Assembly: GCF_000403645.1 (NCBI RefSeq)
Contig: NC_021313.1
Coordinates: 1,631,014-1,695,013, forward strand
DNA from: Salinarchaeum sp. Harcht-Bsk1
GTDB lineage: Archaea > Halobacteriota > Halobacteria > Halobacteriales > Salinarchaeaceae
DNA length: 64,000 bases
Direction: 5' to 3'
Positions within the stretch are counted from its first letter, which is position 1; each line of letters begins with the position of its first letter. Under the pieces are notes generated by a model. The model was not told where the DNA came from and did no database searches. It saw only the letters and a list, made by a program, of their open reading frames with translations. The translations under genes and the position numbers were made by a program. Of the stretch, positions 52,998-62,515 are shown in pieces.

Positions 52998-53120
52998 GCT
53001 TGAAAGCCCCCGACCGCTCGCCCGCTTACGCTCGCTGCGCTCCTCGGCGGACGGCTCCGCCTCCCGCCTGCGGTGCTTTTCTTCGCCTAAGCGGGCGAGC
53101 GGTCGGCCCCTTCCAGTCCC
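52998..53120 (+). repeat. dispersed repeat unit, copy 3
   Basis: It begins GCTTGAAAGCCCCCGACCGC and ends in AGCGGTCGGCCCCTTCCAGT plus CCC, with interior CTCGCTGCGCTCCTCG and GTGCTTTTCTTCG. It is homologous to copies 1 and 2 at 13.5-14.0 kb, about 39 kb away. Confidence 0.8.
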
Positions 53121-53275
53121 CACCCGATGAAGAATGCCGAATCGACCGATTCCTTGTGGATCGTCGCGCACGCTGGACCGGTGGAGGCTCCCCAGTGCAG
53201 CGCCGATCGGGGCGGATCGACCCGGCCGATTTCGCCTCGAAATCGCCCTCTGTCATACGGATGTCTGACGGCCGT

Positions 53276-53284
53276 TTATTACTA
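53276..53284 (+). promoter_or_regulatory. TATA box of the bactofilin-like gene
   Basis: TTATTACTA, 21-29 bases upstream of ATG 53305, implies a leaderless transcript. Confidence 0.5.
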
Positions 53285-53304
53285 TAGATGCCCACGTAGG
53301 TGGT

Positions 53305-54165
53305 ATGACGCTCCGGAATCGGCCGCTCGACGAACTCGTGATTCCCGACGAGACGACCGTCGAGGAGCACGACCTGGTCACCGAGGGCGACGTGGTCGTC
53401 GGTGGACGGGGCACCGTCGAGTTCGGCGTCCGGGGCAGGAACGTGCTGGCCGGCGAGGGCACCGAGTTCGGCGGCGACATCGAAGCCGAGGCGGACTGCC
53501 GGCTGGACATGTGGTCCGACGTGGCCGGCAACGTCCTCGTCGGTCGCGACGCCTACCTCGGCGAGCGGGTGCACGTTGACGGCGAGTTGAAGGTCGCTGG
53601 CGACCTCGACATCGGCGACGACGTCGAGATCGAGGAGGGATTCGAGGCAAACGGCTGGATCGTCATCCGGAACCCGATGCCGACGATCGTCTTCCTGTTC
53701 GTCTACCTCTCCCAGCTATTGCGGATGGGTGAGGAGGACGCCGCCCAGGAACTCGTCGGCAACCTCACGGAGAGCGACAGCATGGACGCCGAGCCCCTGG
53801 TCATCCCGCGGGGCGCCCGCGTCGGTGACGAGACCTGGCAGACCGACACGCCGGCCCGGATCGGCGACGATTGCCGACTCCACGGCAACGTCCGAGCGAC
53901 GGAGATCACCGTCGGCGAGGATAACGACGTGTTCGGGAGCCTCCGCGCGAAGGGCGACGTCGTCGTCGGCGACGGCACGACGATCCACGGCGACCTCTCG
54001 ACGCGGAACGGCACAGTCTCGCTGGAGGGTGACGCCCGCGTGCTCGGCGACGTCGCCTGCTCGGATCTCGCGGTGAGCCGTGGCGCGGACGTCGACGGCA
54101 CGATGCGCGCCAGCGGCGAGGTCAAGATTCTCGAGGGCGCGGCGATGCCCCACCTCAGCGACTGA
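53305..54165 (+). CDS. bactofilin-like polymer-forming protein
   Basis: 286 residues built from short beta-strand rungs: VVVGGRGTVEFGVRGRNVLAGEG.., GNVLVGRDAYLGERVHVDGELKVAGDLDIGD, GNVRATEITVGEDNDVFGSLRAKGDVVVGD. This is the beta-solenoid pattern of bactofilins (polymer-forming cytoskeletal proteins). In the middle, WIVIRNPMPTIVFLFVYLSQLLRMG forms a strongly hydrophobic helix that could be membrane-inserted and splits the solenoid into two parts (about 1-115 and 165-286). Similar archaeal proteins have been called halofilins; my assignment is by pattern only. Leaderless promoter upstream, preceded by a hairpin at 53227-53245. Confidence 0.72.
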   Translation: MTLRNRPLDELVIPDETTVEEHDLVTEGDVVVGGRGTVEFGVRGRNVLAGEGTEFGGDIEAEADCRLDMWSDVAGNVLVGRDAYLGERVHVDGELKVAGDLDIGDDVEIEEGFEANGWIVIRNPMPTIVFLFVYLSQLLRMGEEDAAQELVGNLTESDSMDAEPLVIPRGARVGDETWQTDTPARIGDDCRLHGNVRATEITVGEDNDVFGSLRAKGDVVVGDGTTIHGDLSTRNGTVSLEGDARVLGDVACSDLAVSRGADVDGTMRASGEVKILEGAAMPHLSD

Positions 54166-54434
54166 GCGGCGTCCGTCGTCGATTCGTCGAGGACTCCACC
54201 GCCCCGAGCGGCGCGACCGTGGTGCCAGCGGGCAGTGCGCTCCGCCGCTGCTGGTAGGATTCACAGGTATCGACAGCCCGACCGGGTGCCGCCGCACCGC
54301 TACCCCGGCGCTGTCTACGAATTTGTAGCTTCACTACCAGAAGTACCAAATATGAATGCTTATTGCGGCTAATGTTATAGTCTCTGAAAGTTTTAGATAA
54401 TAATACTTTTGTGCCCAATCAATAGCCATTCGCC

Positions 54435-54569
54435 ATGTCCGAAACCAATGGCCGAATGGCGGCGTACCTCGCAGAGCACCCCCGAATGGTCGGCGCACTG
54501 TTCACGATCCTCCTGCTCCTCTCCCAGGTCGGCAGCGTCGCTGCCAACCAGAACTCGACGATCGGGTGA
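54435..54569 (+). CDS. 44-residue single-helix membrane peptide (DUF7503-like)
   Basis: Start ATG 54435, reading MSETNGRMAAYLAEHPRMVG then ALFTILLLLSQVGSVAAN and a short polar tail ending STIG. It has one hydrophobic helix preceded by a conserved-looking YLAEHPRM. It resembles the tiny haloarchaeal proteins I know as DUF7503, of unknown function. A strongly AT-rich promoter (TTTTAGATAATAATAC at 54391-54406) precedes it, which is striking in such GC-rich DNA and supports expression. Confidence 0.65.
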   Translation: MSETNGRMAAYLAEHPRMVGALFTILLLLSQVGSVAANQNSTIG

Positions 54570-54829
54570 TCGAGCGACTAGCGACGGTTGCATCGTTCGC
54601 GGCCGCTCGGATTTTTCGGCAGCGGTCGCCCCTGGAGCCACGCCGACGGGGCACGCAACGGTCTCGAGTAACGCGGCTAGCTGACTGAACTACCGGAGTA
54701 GCCGAGGCCTCGTCGACCGGCGACTCGTGGTGAGAACCCGCGAGCCTCGGCGACGCCTGCAGACTCGTCGATGGCTGCAGCATCGGCAGCGGTGAAACCG
54801 CGAGCAGCCAGTTCCGTCGCCGCGGTCAC

Positions 54830-57058
54830 TCAGCCGGCGTCGAGGTCGATCTCGTCGCGCCAGGTGAGCTGCCCGTCGAAGCGAACGGGACCGTCGTCCA
54901 GCGCGAGGAACGCCTTGAGCGACTCCCCGTCGAGGCGGATCTCCTTCGAGCGACCGGAGGCGAGGTAGTACTCGTCGATCCCCTCGACGTGCGGGATGGT
55001 GAGGCCGCCGATCCCGGTCTCGGCACCGTACATGTCGAGCGTGACGGCGTACTCGTCGCCGCGGCGCTCGACGTCGATCAACATCGGCGTCCCGCCGGCG
55101 GTCTGGACGATCGAGAGGCTACCGTCACCGAGCGCGATGTAGAGCGCGCCGACGACGCTCTCCTCGCGTGCGAGCTCCAGCGCCGGGCGCAGCGGGAATC
55201 CGTAGTTGAGCAGTTTGGCGACGGCCCGACCGATGCGGACCGCGCCGTGGTTGACGACGTCGCGAATCGTGACGATGCCGCCGATCGCTCCCTGTTCGAC
55301 CAGCCCCATCCCCTGGTCGTAGGACTGGCAGGCGTTGAGGAAGAACGCGTCCGTGCCGACCGAGTCCAGCGTCGCGACGTCGAGCAGCCCGTCGGCGCAC
55401 TCGAAGCCGTCAGCCCTGATGTGGCCGACGTAGTGGAGGAACTCCCGCTCCTCGGCGAGGACGTCGGCGAGTTCGTCGGTCGTGAGGTCACGGTGGACGG
55501 TGACGTCGAACGGCAGGTTCGCCCGGGAGCCGTAGACCTCGTCGACGAGGTCGCCCTCCGCGGCCATCTCGTCGGCGTTGCAGACGACGGCGATGTCGAC
55601 GTCGCCGGTCGTGGGCGTCCGGCCGATGCGGTTCTCGTAGGCCTCGGGAACGGCCTTCGTCGCACCGATCGGGGTGCCGCCGCCGACCCAGGTCCGCTCG
55701 AGTGCGTCGAGTCCGGTCGGATTCACGAACGTCGTATCGGCGGCCGCGGAGCCACGGACGAACGCGCCCTCGTCGCGTGCCTCCCCGTCGTGTGCTCCCT
55801 CGTCACGTACCCTCTCGTCGTGAGCGACCGCGGCGTCCGCGAGCGCAGCGCCGGCCGTCTCGAGTGCGGGAGCAGTCGGTTCGCCCCCGTCGCCGCCACG
55901 GAGGAGCCCCTGGACGCCACCGGACTCGACGACGGCGGCGGAGACGCGTTCCGGTTCGCCGACGGAGAGCACGGCGAGGTCGTCGACGAGGTACGGGAGC
56001 GTCTCGACGCCGTCGGCGGACGGGGCGAGCTGTGCCGCGTTGCGCCAGTCCGGCAGGAGGTCCGCGATCAGGTCGTGGGGGACGTCGAGGAACGCGGCGA
56101 TCCGCTCGGCCTGGGGCGCGTCGTACAGGTCGGCGAACGGCAGCTCGATCCCGCGGGCATCGAGGCGCTCCTCGAGCAGATCGCGCTCGTGGAGGTCGAC
56201 GCGGTAGAGCCCCTCCGTCCGCGTGACGCACTCGAGGAGGAAGATCCGTTCGAGTGTGCGCTCGACGCCGTCCTCGAAGGAGCCGGCGTGCTCGAGGCGG
56301 TGGTCGAGCCCGTCGCCGAGGAGCCGCGGCTCCGGGCCCGGCTCCACCGGCGCGCCGAGGTAGTACGCAAGCGGCGCGACCGGGAACGCGTAGCGGTACT
56401 CGGGTGGCACTTCGATCCGCAGGTCGTCGGCGGGCGGTTCGAGCCCCTCGGGAATCGAAAGCTCGGACCCGACCTCGACAGCGGGCGGGTGGCCTCGAAA
56501 GCTGCCGAACGCTCGCTCGGGAGAGGTCGTCTTGAGCGCCGACCCGAACGTCGAGATCGCCGCGAGGACGTCTTCGGGATCCGACGTCGTCGTGACCGTC
56601 GCTGCCGGCCGTTCGTGGGCCGATCGACAGCCGATCCCGACGCGGGCCGGCGAGCCGAAGTCGATCGCGGTCCCGTGTCCGTCGGGGGCGATCGAGACCG
56701 GCCCCTCGACGCGGAGGTACGTTCGGAGGATGCCGGTCGGTTCGAGGACGTAGGCGTCGGCCGAAAACGAGGCGGTCTCGCCGTGGTCGACCTCGGCGAG
56801 CATCTGCCCGTCTGCGTCCCGGACGATGACCTGCTCGGCGGTGGGCGTCGTCACGGACGCGGTCTCGACCGCGACCGCGGTCTCGACGGGGATCGGAAAG
56901 GCCCCGGGATCCAGCGGCTCCGGGGAGACCTGCGAGGGCGTGTGGAGCGACCGCCTGCGACGCTCGATCGGGTCGATGATCTCGACGCCGGGCGTCGAAT
57001 CCAGCGACTCGAAGACGGCGGTGAAGCCGGCTTCGTGCTGGTGCTCCGGCAGTGCCAT
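54830..57058 (-). CDS. CHAT/caspase-like cysteine protease domain protein
   Basis: 742 residues from ATG 57058 (MALPEHQHEAGF); an upstream ATG at 57265 would add a Cys/Arg-rich shadow. The N-terminal 230 residues are beta-rich and unrecognised, the middle is helical, and the C-terminal part holds a caspase-fold dyad: the strand FLHYVGHI with His546 and FFLNACQSYDQG with Cys577, followed by GLVEQGAIGGIVTI and VVNHGAVRIGRAVAKLL. This matches the CHAT subfamily (His in a GH or SGH turn, Cys in ACQSG). No signal peptide. An Asp/Ala/Glu low-complexity insert (DEGAHDGEARDEGAF) lies near residue 430. The role is unknown: possibly proteolytic signalling or defence. Confidence 0.72.
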   Translation of the reverse strand: MALPEHQHEAGFTAVFESLDSTPGVEIIDPIERRRRSLHTPSQVSPEPLDPGAFPIPVETAVAVETASVTTPTAEQVIVRDADGQMLAEVDHGETASFSADAYVLEPTGILRTYLRVEGPVSIAPDGHGTAIDFGSPARVGIGCRSAHERPAATVTTTSDPEDVLAAISTFGSALKTTSPERAFGSFRGHPPAVEVGSELSIPEGLEPPADDLRIEVPPEYRYAFPVAPLAYYLGAPVEPGPEPRLLGDGLDHRLEHAGSFEDGVERTLERIFLLECVTRTEGLYRVDLHERDLLEERLDARGIELPFADLYDAPQAERIAAFLDVPHDLIADLLPDWRNAAQLAPSADGVETLPYLVDDLAVLSVGEPERVSAAVVESGGVQGLLRGGDGGEPTAPALETAGAALADAAVAHDERVRDEGAHDGEARDEGAFVRGSAAADTTFVNPTGLDALERTWVGGGTPIGATKAVPEAYENRIGRTPTTGDVDIAVVCNADEMAAEGDLVDEVYGSRANLPFDVTVHRDLTTDELADVLAEEREFLHYVGHIRADGFECADGLLDVATLDSVGTDAFFLNACQSYDQGMGLVEQGAIGGIVTIRDVVNHGAVRIGRAVAKLLNYGFPLRPALELAREESVVGALYIALGDGSLSIVQTAGGTPMLIDVERRGDEYAVTLDMYGAETGIGGLTIPHVEGIDEYYLASGRSKEIRLDGESLKAFLALDDGPVRFDGQLTWRDEIDLDAG

Positions 57059-57459
57059 CGGTGACTTTGGAGATGGCCCGCCGACAGCAAAAGGGTGCCG
57101 GCTACGGCACGGTCGGTCGGAGCCTCGGCACCCGTCTCGGGCGCTCGAGCGCTGCCTCTCGGTGCCGCAAATCCACCCCGTCCGGCGACGCGTTCCTTCC
57201 CACACCGCGGGAACGACCCACGAACACTTTGGCCTGGAGGGCCTACTATCACATCTCGGCCGCACAGTGCGTCAGCCACGACGTCGGCCCGTGCCCGACG
57301 TCGATACTGCAGTCGGCGGTTATCGTCCGGCCACGGTGGCGATCGGTCGCGCTCGCCGTCGGGCGTTCGTTCGCGAGATCGCCCGACGCCTCAGCGTCGG
57401 CGGACCTCCGTTGGCCGAACCACGACCACGCGGACACGGCCACAGGCCGCTCACAATCC

Positions 57460-58683
57460 ATGGACATCGCATCTATCGTTTCCGACGACTTCGTCGAGTT
57501 CACTCCGGATACCACCGTTTCGAAACTCGCTGGCACGTTCGACGATCCCGGCGTCAAGGGCGTCGTCGTGCGGGGCGACCAGTTCGAGGGCGTCGTGACC
57601 CGCCGACAGCTCGCCACCTCGCACCTCCAGCCCAACGAGACCGTCGGCTCGCTAGTGTGGCACGTCCCCAAGCTCGCCCCCAACGAAGACGTCCGAAAGG
57701 TCGCCCAGCTCATGATCGACAGCGACTCTCGCGTCCTCCCCGTGTTCGAGGGCAGAGACCTGATCGGCGTGGTCGACGTCGACGGCATCCTCGAGGCCGT
57801 CCAGGAGTTCCTCGACGCCGCGACCGTTGCCGAGGCCCAGAGTGCCGACCTCGTCTCGCTCGACCCCGACGCCACCGTCGGCGAGGCCATCCACGAGTTC
57901 CGCGACCGCCGGATCACGCACCTGCCGGTCGTCGAGGCCGACGAGGCGATCGGCATCCTGAGTCTCTACGACGTGACCGACGTCACGGTCCGGGCGGTGA
58001 CCCAGAGCCAGGGCGGCGACGCGGGCGGTACCGACGCGTTCGGCGGCGAGATCTCCGCGAGCAGCGGCCGTTCGGGACGCGGCGGTTTCGGGGCCAGAGA
58101 GGGCGAGTCCGCACGGCTGCTCGACCTCCCGGTCCGTGACCTCATGGTCTCGCCCGTCCGGACTATCCACCCCGAGGCGACGCTCGAGGAGGCAGTCGAG
58201 GAGATGTTCGACGTCGGCGGCTCCTCGCTCGTCGTCACCAGGAACGGGAGCCCGCACGGCATCGTCACCAAGACCGACGTCCTCGAATCGCTGACGTGGG
58301 AGGCCGGGGGCAACAGGGGCGTTCAGGTCTACGGCACGGAGCTAATCGACGACGTGAGCTACGACGACGTCGTGGCGATGATCGACACGTTCGACAGCCG
58401 CGACGACGACATGAACGTCCTCGAGGCCAAGGTCCACCTCCACGAACACGACGAGAAACACCGGGGTACGCCGCTCCTGCTCGCCCGCATCCGGCTGCAC
58501 ACCGACCGCGGCCTCTTCGTCGCGTCGGGGGAGGGCTACGGTGCGAGCCAGGCGCTCAACGAGGCGCAGGACGTCGTCGAGCGCCAGATTCGCGACCAGA
58601 AGACCCACGGGAAGAGCAAGAAGCACCGCGACGAGGCGTTCTGGGAGAAGCGCTTCGGCTGGCTGCTCGAGGAAGCGCCCTGA
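57460..58683 (+). CDS. four-CBS protein with C-terminal hibernation-factor-like domain
   Basis: 407 residues from ATG 57460 (an open frame continues further upstream, but not as protein-like sequence). Four CBS motifs fill residues 1-290: MDIASIVSDDFVEFTPDTTV, LVWHVPKLAPNEDVRKVAQL, ADLVSLDPDATVGEAIHEF and VRDLMVSPVRTIHPEATLEEAV, each with an HLPVVE, VLPVFE or SLVVTRNG strand. The last 100 residues (NVLEAKVHLHEHDEKHRGTP.., RIRLHTDRGLFVASGEGYGA.., ALNEAQDVVERQIRDQK) read like an S30AE/HPF ribosome-binding domain. CBS pairs bind adenine nucleotides, so it may sense energy state and control ribosome hibernation. Confidence 0.75.
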   Translation: MDIASIVSDDFVEFTPDTTVSKLAGTFDDPGVKGVVVRGDQFEGVVTRRQLATSHLQPNETVGSLVWHVPKLAPNEDVRKVAQLMIDSDSRVLPVFEGRDLIGVVDVDGILEAVQEFLDAATVAEAQSADLVSLDPDATVGEAIHEFRDRRITHLPVVEADEAIGILSLYDVTDVTVRAVTQSQGGDAGGTDAFGGEISASSGRSGRGGFGAREGESARLLDLPVRDLMVSPVRTIHPEATLEEAVEEMFDVGGSSLVVTRNGSPHGIVTKTDVLESLTWEAGGNRGVQVYGTELIDDVSYDDVVAMIDTFDSRDDDMNVLEAKVHLHEHDEKHRGTPLLLARIRLHTDRGLFVASGEGYGASQALNEAQDVVERQIRDQKTHGKSKKHRDEAFWEKRFGWLLEEAP

Positions 58684-58890
58684 GACGCCCGACGGGCCCA
58701 TCGTTCGTCGAGCGACGCCGGAGGAGACGCCGTCACCCGAATCGACCCCGGCCGTCTCGTTGGAGCCGCTTTTCGCCGACTTCGCAGCACCGAAAAACCC
58801 TGATACCACGGGACACGTTCGGGTTGTCGGTGGACAACGGCTCGCTAACAATAGCGGGGTGTTCCCTATGCCGTGGTGGAGGATCTTCAA

Positions 58891-59313
58891 ATGCCAATTC
58901 AGGACCTCGCTCGCGAGGACGTCGTAACCACAGGACCAGAGACGCCAGTACCGGACGTCGCTCGGATGATGGACGAAGAGACGGTCGGTAGCGTCGTCGT
59001 CACCGAAGGCGACCAGCCGGTCGGCATCATCACCGACCGCGACCTCGCACTTCGCGTCGTCGCGGAGTCGGCCAACCCGGCCGATCACACGGCGGCGGAC
59101 GTCATGTCGACGGATCTCCACACCGCCACGCCCGACACGGGCTTCTACCAGGCTGCCGAGGAGATGCGCGCGAACGGCATCCGACGACTCCCGCTCTGTG
59201 ACGACGACGGTTCGCTCGTGGGGATCATCACGTCCGACGACCTCAACGAACTGCTCGCGGACGAACACCAGGAGCTCTCGACAGTGCTCCAGGCCCAGCG
59301 CCCCTCGTACTGA
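58891..59313 (+). CDS. two-CBS domain protein
   Basis: 140 residues from ATG 58891 (an upstream GTG adds only MVEDLQ). It is a bare CBS pair: MPIQDLAREDVVTTGPETPVPDVARMM..TVGSVVVTEGDQPVGIITDRDLALRVV and ADVMSTDLHTATPDTGFYQAAEEMRANGIRRLPLCDDDGSLVGIITSDDL. No partner domain is present. Such proteins bind adenine nucleotides and can regulate others in trans. It lies 208 bases after the four-CBS gene, same strand, and may act with it. Confidence 0.82.
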   Translation: MPIQDLAREDVVTTGPETPVPDVARMMDEETVGSVVVTEGDQPVGIITDRDLALRVVAESANPADHTAADVMSTDLHTATPDTGFYQAAEEMRANGIRRLPLCDDDGSLVGIITSDDLNELLADEHQELSTVLQAQRPSY

Positions 59314-59564
59314 CGCGGGATCGCCATCGCACGGATCGAGCCCCGTTTTCGTCCGCCGCTTCCGCCGAAGCATCGCTGGCCGCGGCAGGCGAACCACCCC
59401 GCCCGATCTCTCACTTCCGTTGTACCGCCCGACGTCGTTGCTGACCTCGGCCGCCCGACGCGGCTGCTGCCGCCAACCGCCCGAGGCCGCTGTTGAAGCG
59501 GTGCCTACCGCTCGATACAAAGCCCGCAGCCTTATCCTACCCGAGCGGATCTATTCGGTAATCA

Positions 59565-60815
59565 ATGTCCGATAACGGATCGCCCGGAGAGGGCGCTGAC
59601 GCCGCGGACGACCCCCTCGCGGGAGGTGGAACCGGAACGGACGCCGGGGCAGCGAGCCAGGCGGCCGGTGCGTCGAGCGAGAGTGCGCTCGGTGCTGCCG
59701 CAGGGACCGCGAAGGCAGCGCTCGCCCCGCTCGTCGCCTCGAAGCTCCGGATCTTCCTCCTGTTCCTCGTCGCGACCGGCGGGCTCCTCGGCGGTGGCTT
59801 CGCACTGGGCGTGCTCGGCGCACCGGCGGTCAACGGGGTGCAGAACGACTTCGGGAACGTCACCGAGGACGAGACGACCATCCTTACGAACGTGTCCGTC
59901 CAGAACCCGAACCCGATCGGCCTGTCGCTGGGCGGCGTCACCATCGACTACCAGGTCTCGATGAACGACGTTCGGGTCGCGAACGGGACGAAGAACGGCG
60001 TCTCGATGGGGAGCGGGAACTCGACGATGCGTCTCGAGACGACGCTCTACAACGATCGGATCCCGCCGTGGTTCGCGAGCCACGTCCGCAACGACGAGCG
60101 GACCGCCGTGAACATCGACGCGACCATCGACGCGTACGGGTTCACCCGGTCGATCAGCCAGCAGCGCGAAATCGATACCGACATCCTCGGCTCCTTCTCC
60201 TCCACCCAGGATCGGCCGATCGACGCGAACCAGCCGCTGATCTCGGACCCTGTCCTGGTGGTCGAGGAGACCGACGCTAGCTGGGGGACGGTCTCCCGCG
60301 AGGAGACGCCGATCGACATGTCGTTCGCGATGTACAACCCCAACACGCAGCCGATCGCCATCTCCGAACTCCGGTACAACGTCACGATGAACGACGTGCT
60401 CGTGAGCCAGGGTGCGACGGAGGATCCCTTCGTTATCCCGGGCGGGACGCGCAACACGCTCCACGCGACGACGGCGATCCAGAACCAGCGCCTCGACGAG
60501 TGGTGGGTGTCCCACCTCGACGAGTCTGTCTACGGCCACCAGGTCAGCCAGTTCCGGATCGACTTCACCGCGGTCGTCGAACTCCCAACCGGCGAGACGG
60601 TGGTCGTCCCGCTCGACGACCTCGCGTACGAGGACTGGATCACGACCGACCTCTTCGACGAGGGCGGGTCGGTCGGCGTGCCGCCGAGCGAGCAGTCGGG
60701 CGACGGGAGCGGCTCCGAGGGCGGGAATACGTCCGACGACGGTACCACCGACGACGGCAACACGACCGACGGCTCCGGTGGCAACGATTCCGACGACGGC
60801 GGTTTCCTCGGCTAG
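59565..60815 (+). CDS. membrane-anchored tandem WHy/LEA2-domain protein
   Basis: 416 residues. A 60-residue Gly/Ala/Ser-rich leader precedes one membrane helix (RIFLLFLVATGGLLGGGFALGVLG). Two similar domains follow: the first with LTNVSVQNPNPIGLSLGGVTIDYQVSMNDV and the second with MSFAMYNPNTQPIAISELRYNVTMNDVLV, each an (N/Y)-P-N-x-P-hydrophobic strand of the WHy/LEA2 type found in water-stress proteins. It ends in a Gly/Asp/Ser/Thr tail (EGGNTSDDGTTDDGN). It probably has a stress or surface role; no enzymatic residue is seen. Confidence 0.72.
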   Translation: MSDNGSPGEGADAADDPLAGGGTGTDAGAASQAAGASSESALGAAAGTAKAALAPLVASKLRIFLLFLVATGGLLGGGFALGVLGAPAVNGVQNDFGNVTEDETTILTNVSVQNPNPIGLSLGGVTIDYQVSMNDVRVANGTKNGVSMGSGNSTMRLETTLYNDRIPPWFASHVRNDERTAVNIDATIDAYGFTRSISQQREIDTDILGSFSSTQDRPIDANQPLISDPVLVVEETDASWGTVSREETPIDMSFAMYNPNTQPIAISELRYNVTMNDVLVSQGATEDPFVIPGGTRNTLHATTAIQNQRLDEWWVSHLDESVYGHQVSQFRIDFTAVVELPTGETVVVPLDDLAYEDWITTDLFDEGGSVGVPPSEQSGDGSGSEGGNTSDDGTTDDGNTTDGSGGNDSDDGGFLG

Positions 60816-61549
<734 letters not shown>

Positions 61550-61655
61550 GCGGTCGGGGGAGCGCGTCGGGCGTTCGCGACCCGTCGCAGCGGGGTCGCG
61601 AGCGCTCGATCACGACGGAGGCACCGAGTACGAACGCACCGACGCTGACTGACAG

Positions 61656-62513
61656 ATGAAGCTACTCGCACTCACCAAGGGCGTACCGGACTTCAGCGAG
61701 GGCGCCGTCTCTTTCGACGAGGACGGCCACCTCGAGCGGGGGGACACACCCACCGTGATGAATCCGAACGACGAACAGGCACTCGAGGCGGCCCTGCAGA
61801 CCAAGGTCCGCCACGACGGCACCGTCGGCCTCATGAGCATGGGGCCGCCGGGGTATCAGGACATCCTCGAAGAGGGAATGCGGTCGGTCTACGCCGACGA
61901 ACTGTACCTCCTCTCCGACCGGGAGATGGCCGCCGCAGACACCTGGGCGACGGCGATCACCGTCGCGACCGGGATCGAGCAGATGGAGGAGGAGCCCGAC
62001 ATCGTGTTCGCGGGCTTCAAGACTGCCGACGGGGAGACCGGTCACACTGGCCCACAGACCTGCTGGGCGCTCGAACGGCCGCTGATCACGCACGTGATCT
62101 CGCTGGACGTCGACCCCGACGAGGAGATCGTCCGCGCGAAGCGACTCGTCAAGGGCGACGTCTCCGAGATCGAGACCGTCGAGGCGCCGATGCCGTGTGC
62201 GATCGTGACCGACCCCGAGTTCGAACCGGTCTACCGCAAGGCCGAGCACCGCCTGAAGCACAAGGACCTCCGCGCCGAGACCCAGGAGCGCGTCGAGAAC
62301 GCCGAGGAGCACCTCACGGTCTGGGACCACGAGGACCTCAACCTCGACCCCGACTACATCGGGCTCGACGGCTCGCCGACGATCGTCTCCGGCGTCGACC
62401 CGATCCCCAAGGCACCGGACGAGCGCGAGGCGACCGTGATCGAACAGGACGACCAGGAGGGGATGCGCGAGGTCGTCGAGGAGATCACGCAGTTCGCTGC
62501 GGGGGGTGACTGA
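61656..62513 (+). CDS. etfB: electron transfer flavoprotein beta subunit
   Basis: 285 residues. The beta-subunit pattern is seen: KLLALTKGVPDFSEGAVSFDEDGH, MNPNDEQALEAAL (typical NPxDExALExAL), then DIVFAGFKTADGETGHTGPQTCWALERP with the D-G-x-T-x-x-x-G/P nucleotide loop. The C-terminus is longer and more acidic than in bacterial FixA, as in other archaeal EtfB. It dimerises with EtfA, whose gene starts two bases after its stop. The heterodimer moves electrons between dehydrogenases and a quinone, and in Fix systems supports bifurcation. Confidence 0.92.
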   Translation: MKLLALTKGVPDFSEGAVSFDEDGHLERGDTPTVMNPNDEQALEAALQTKVRHDGTVGLMSMGPPGYQDILEEGMRSVYADELYLLSDREMAAADTWATAITVATGIEQMEEEPDIVFAGFKTADGETGHTGPQTCWALERPLITHVISLDVDPDEEIVRAKRLVKGDVSEIETVEAPMPCAIVTDPEFEPVYRKAEHRLKHKDLRAETQERVENAEEHLTVWDHEDLNLDPDYIGLDGSPTIVSGVDPIPKAPDEREATVIEQDDQEGMREVVEEITQFAAGGD

Positions 62514-62515
62514 CG

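Larger units (their letters stand above)
52882..53304. other. gene-free gap with repeat copy 3 and a hairpin
   Basis: 423 bases. It holds repeat copy 3 (52998-53120), a perfect hairpin CGATTTCG-CCT-CGAAATCG (53227-53245) and the TATA box of the bactofilin-like gene. No gene seen. Confidence 0.6.
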
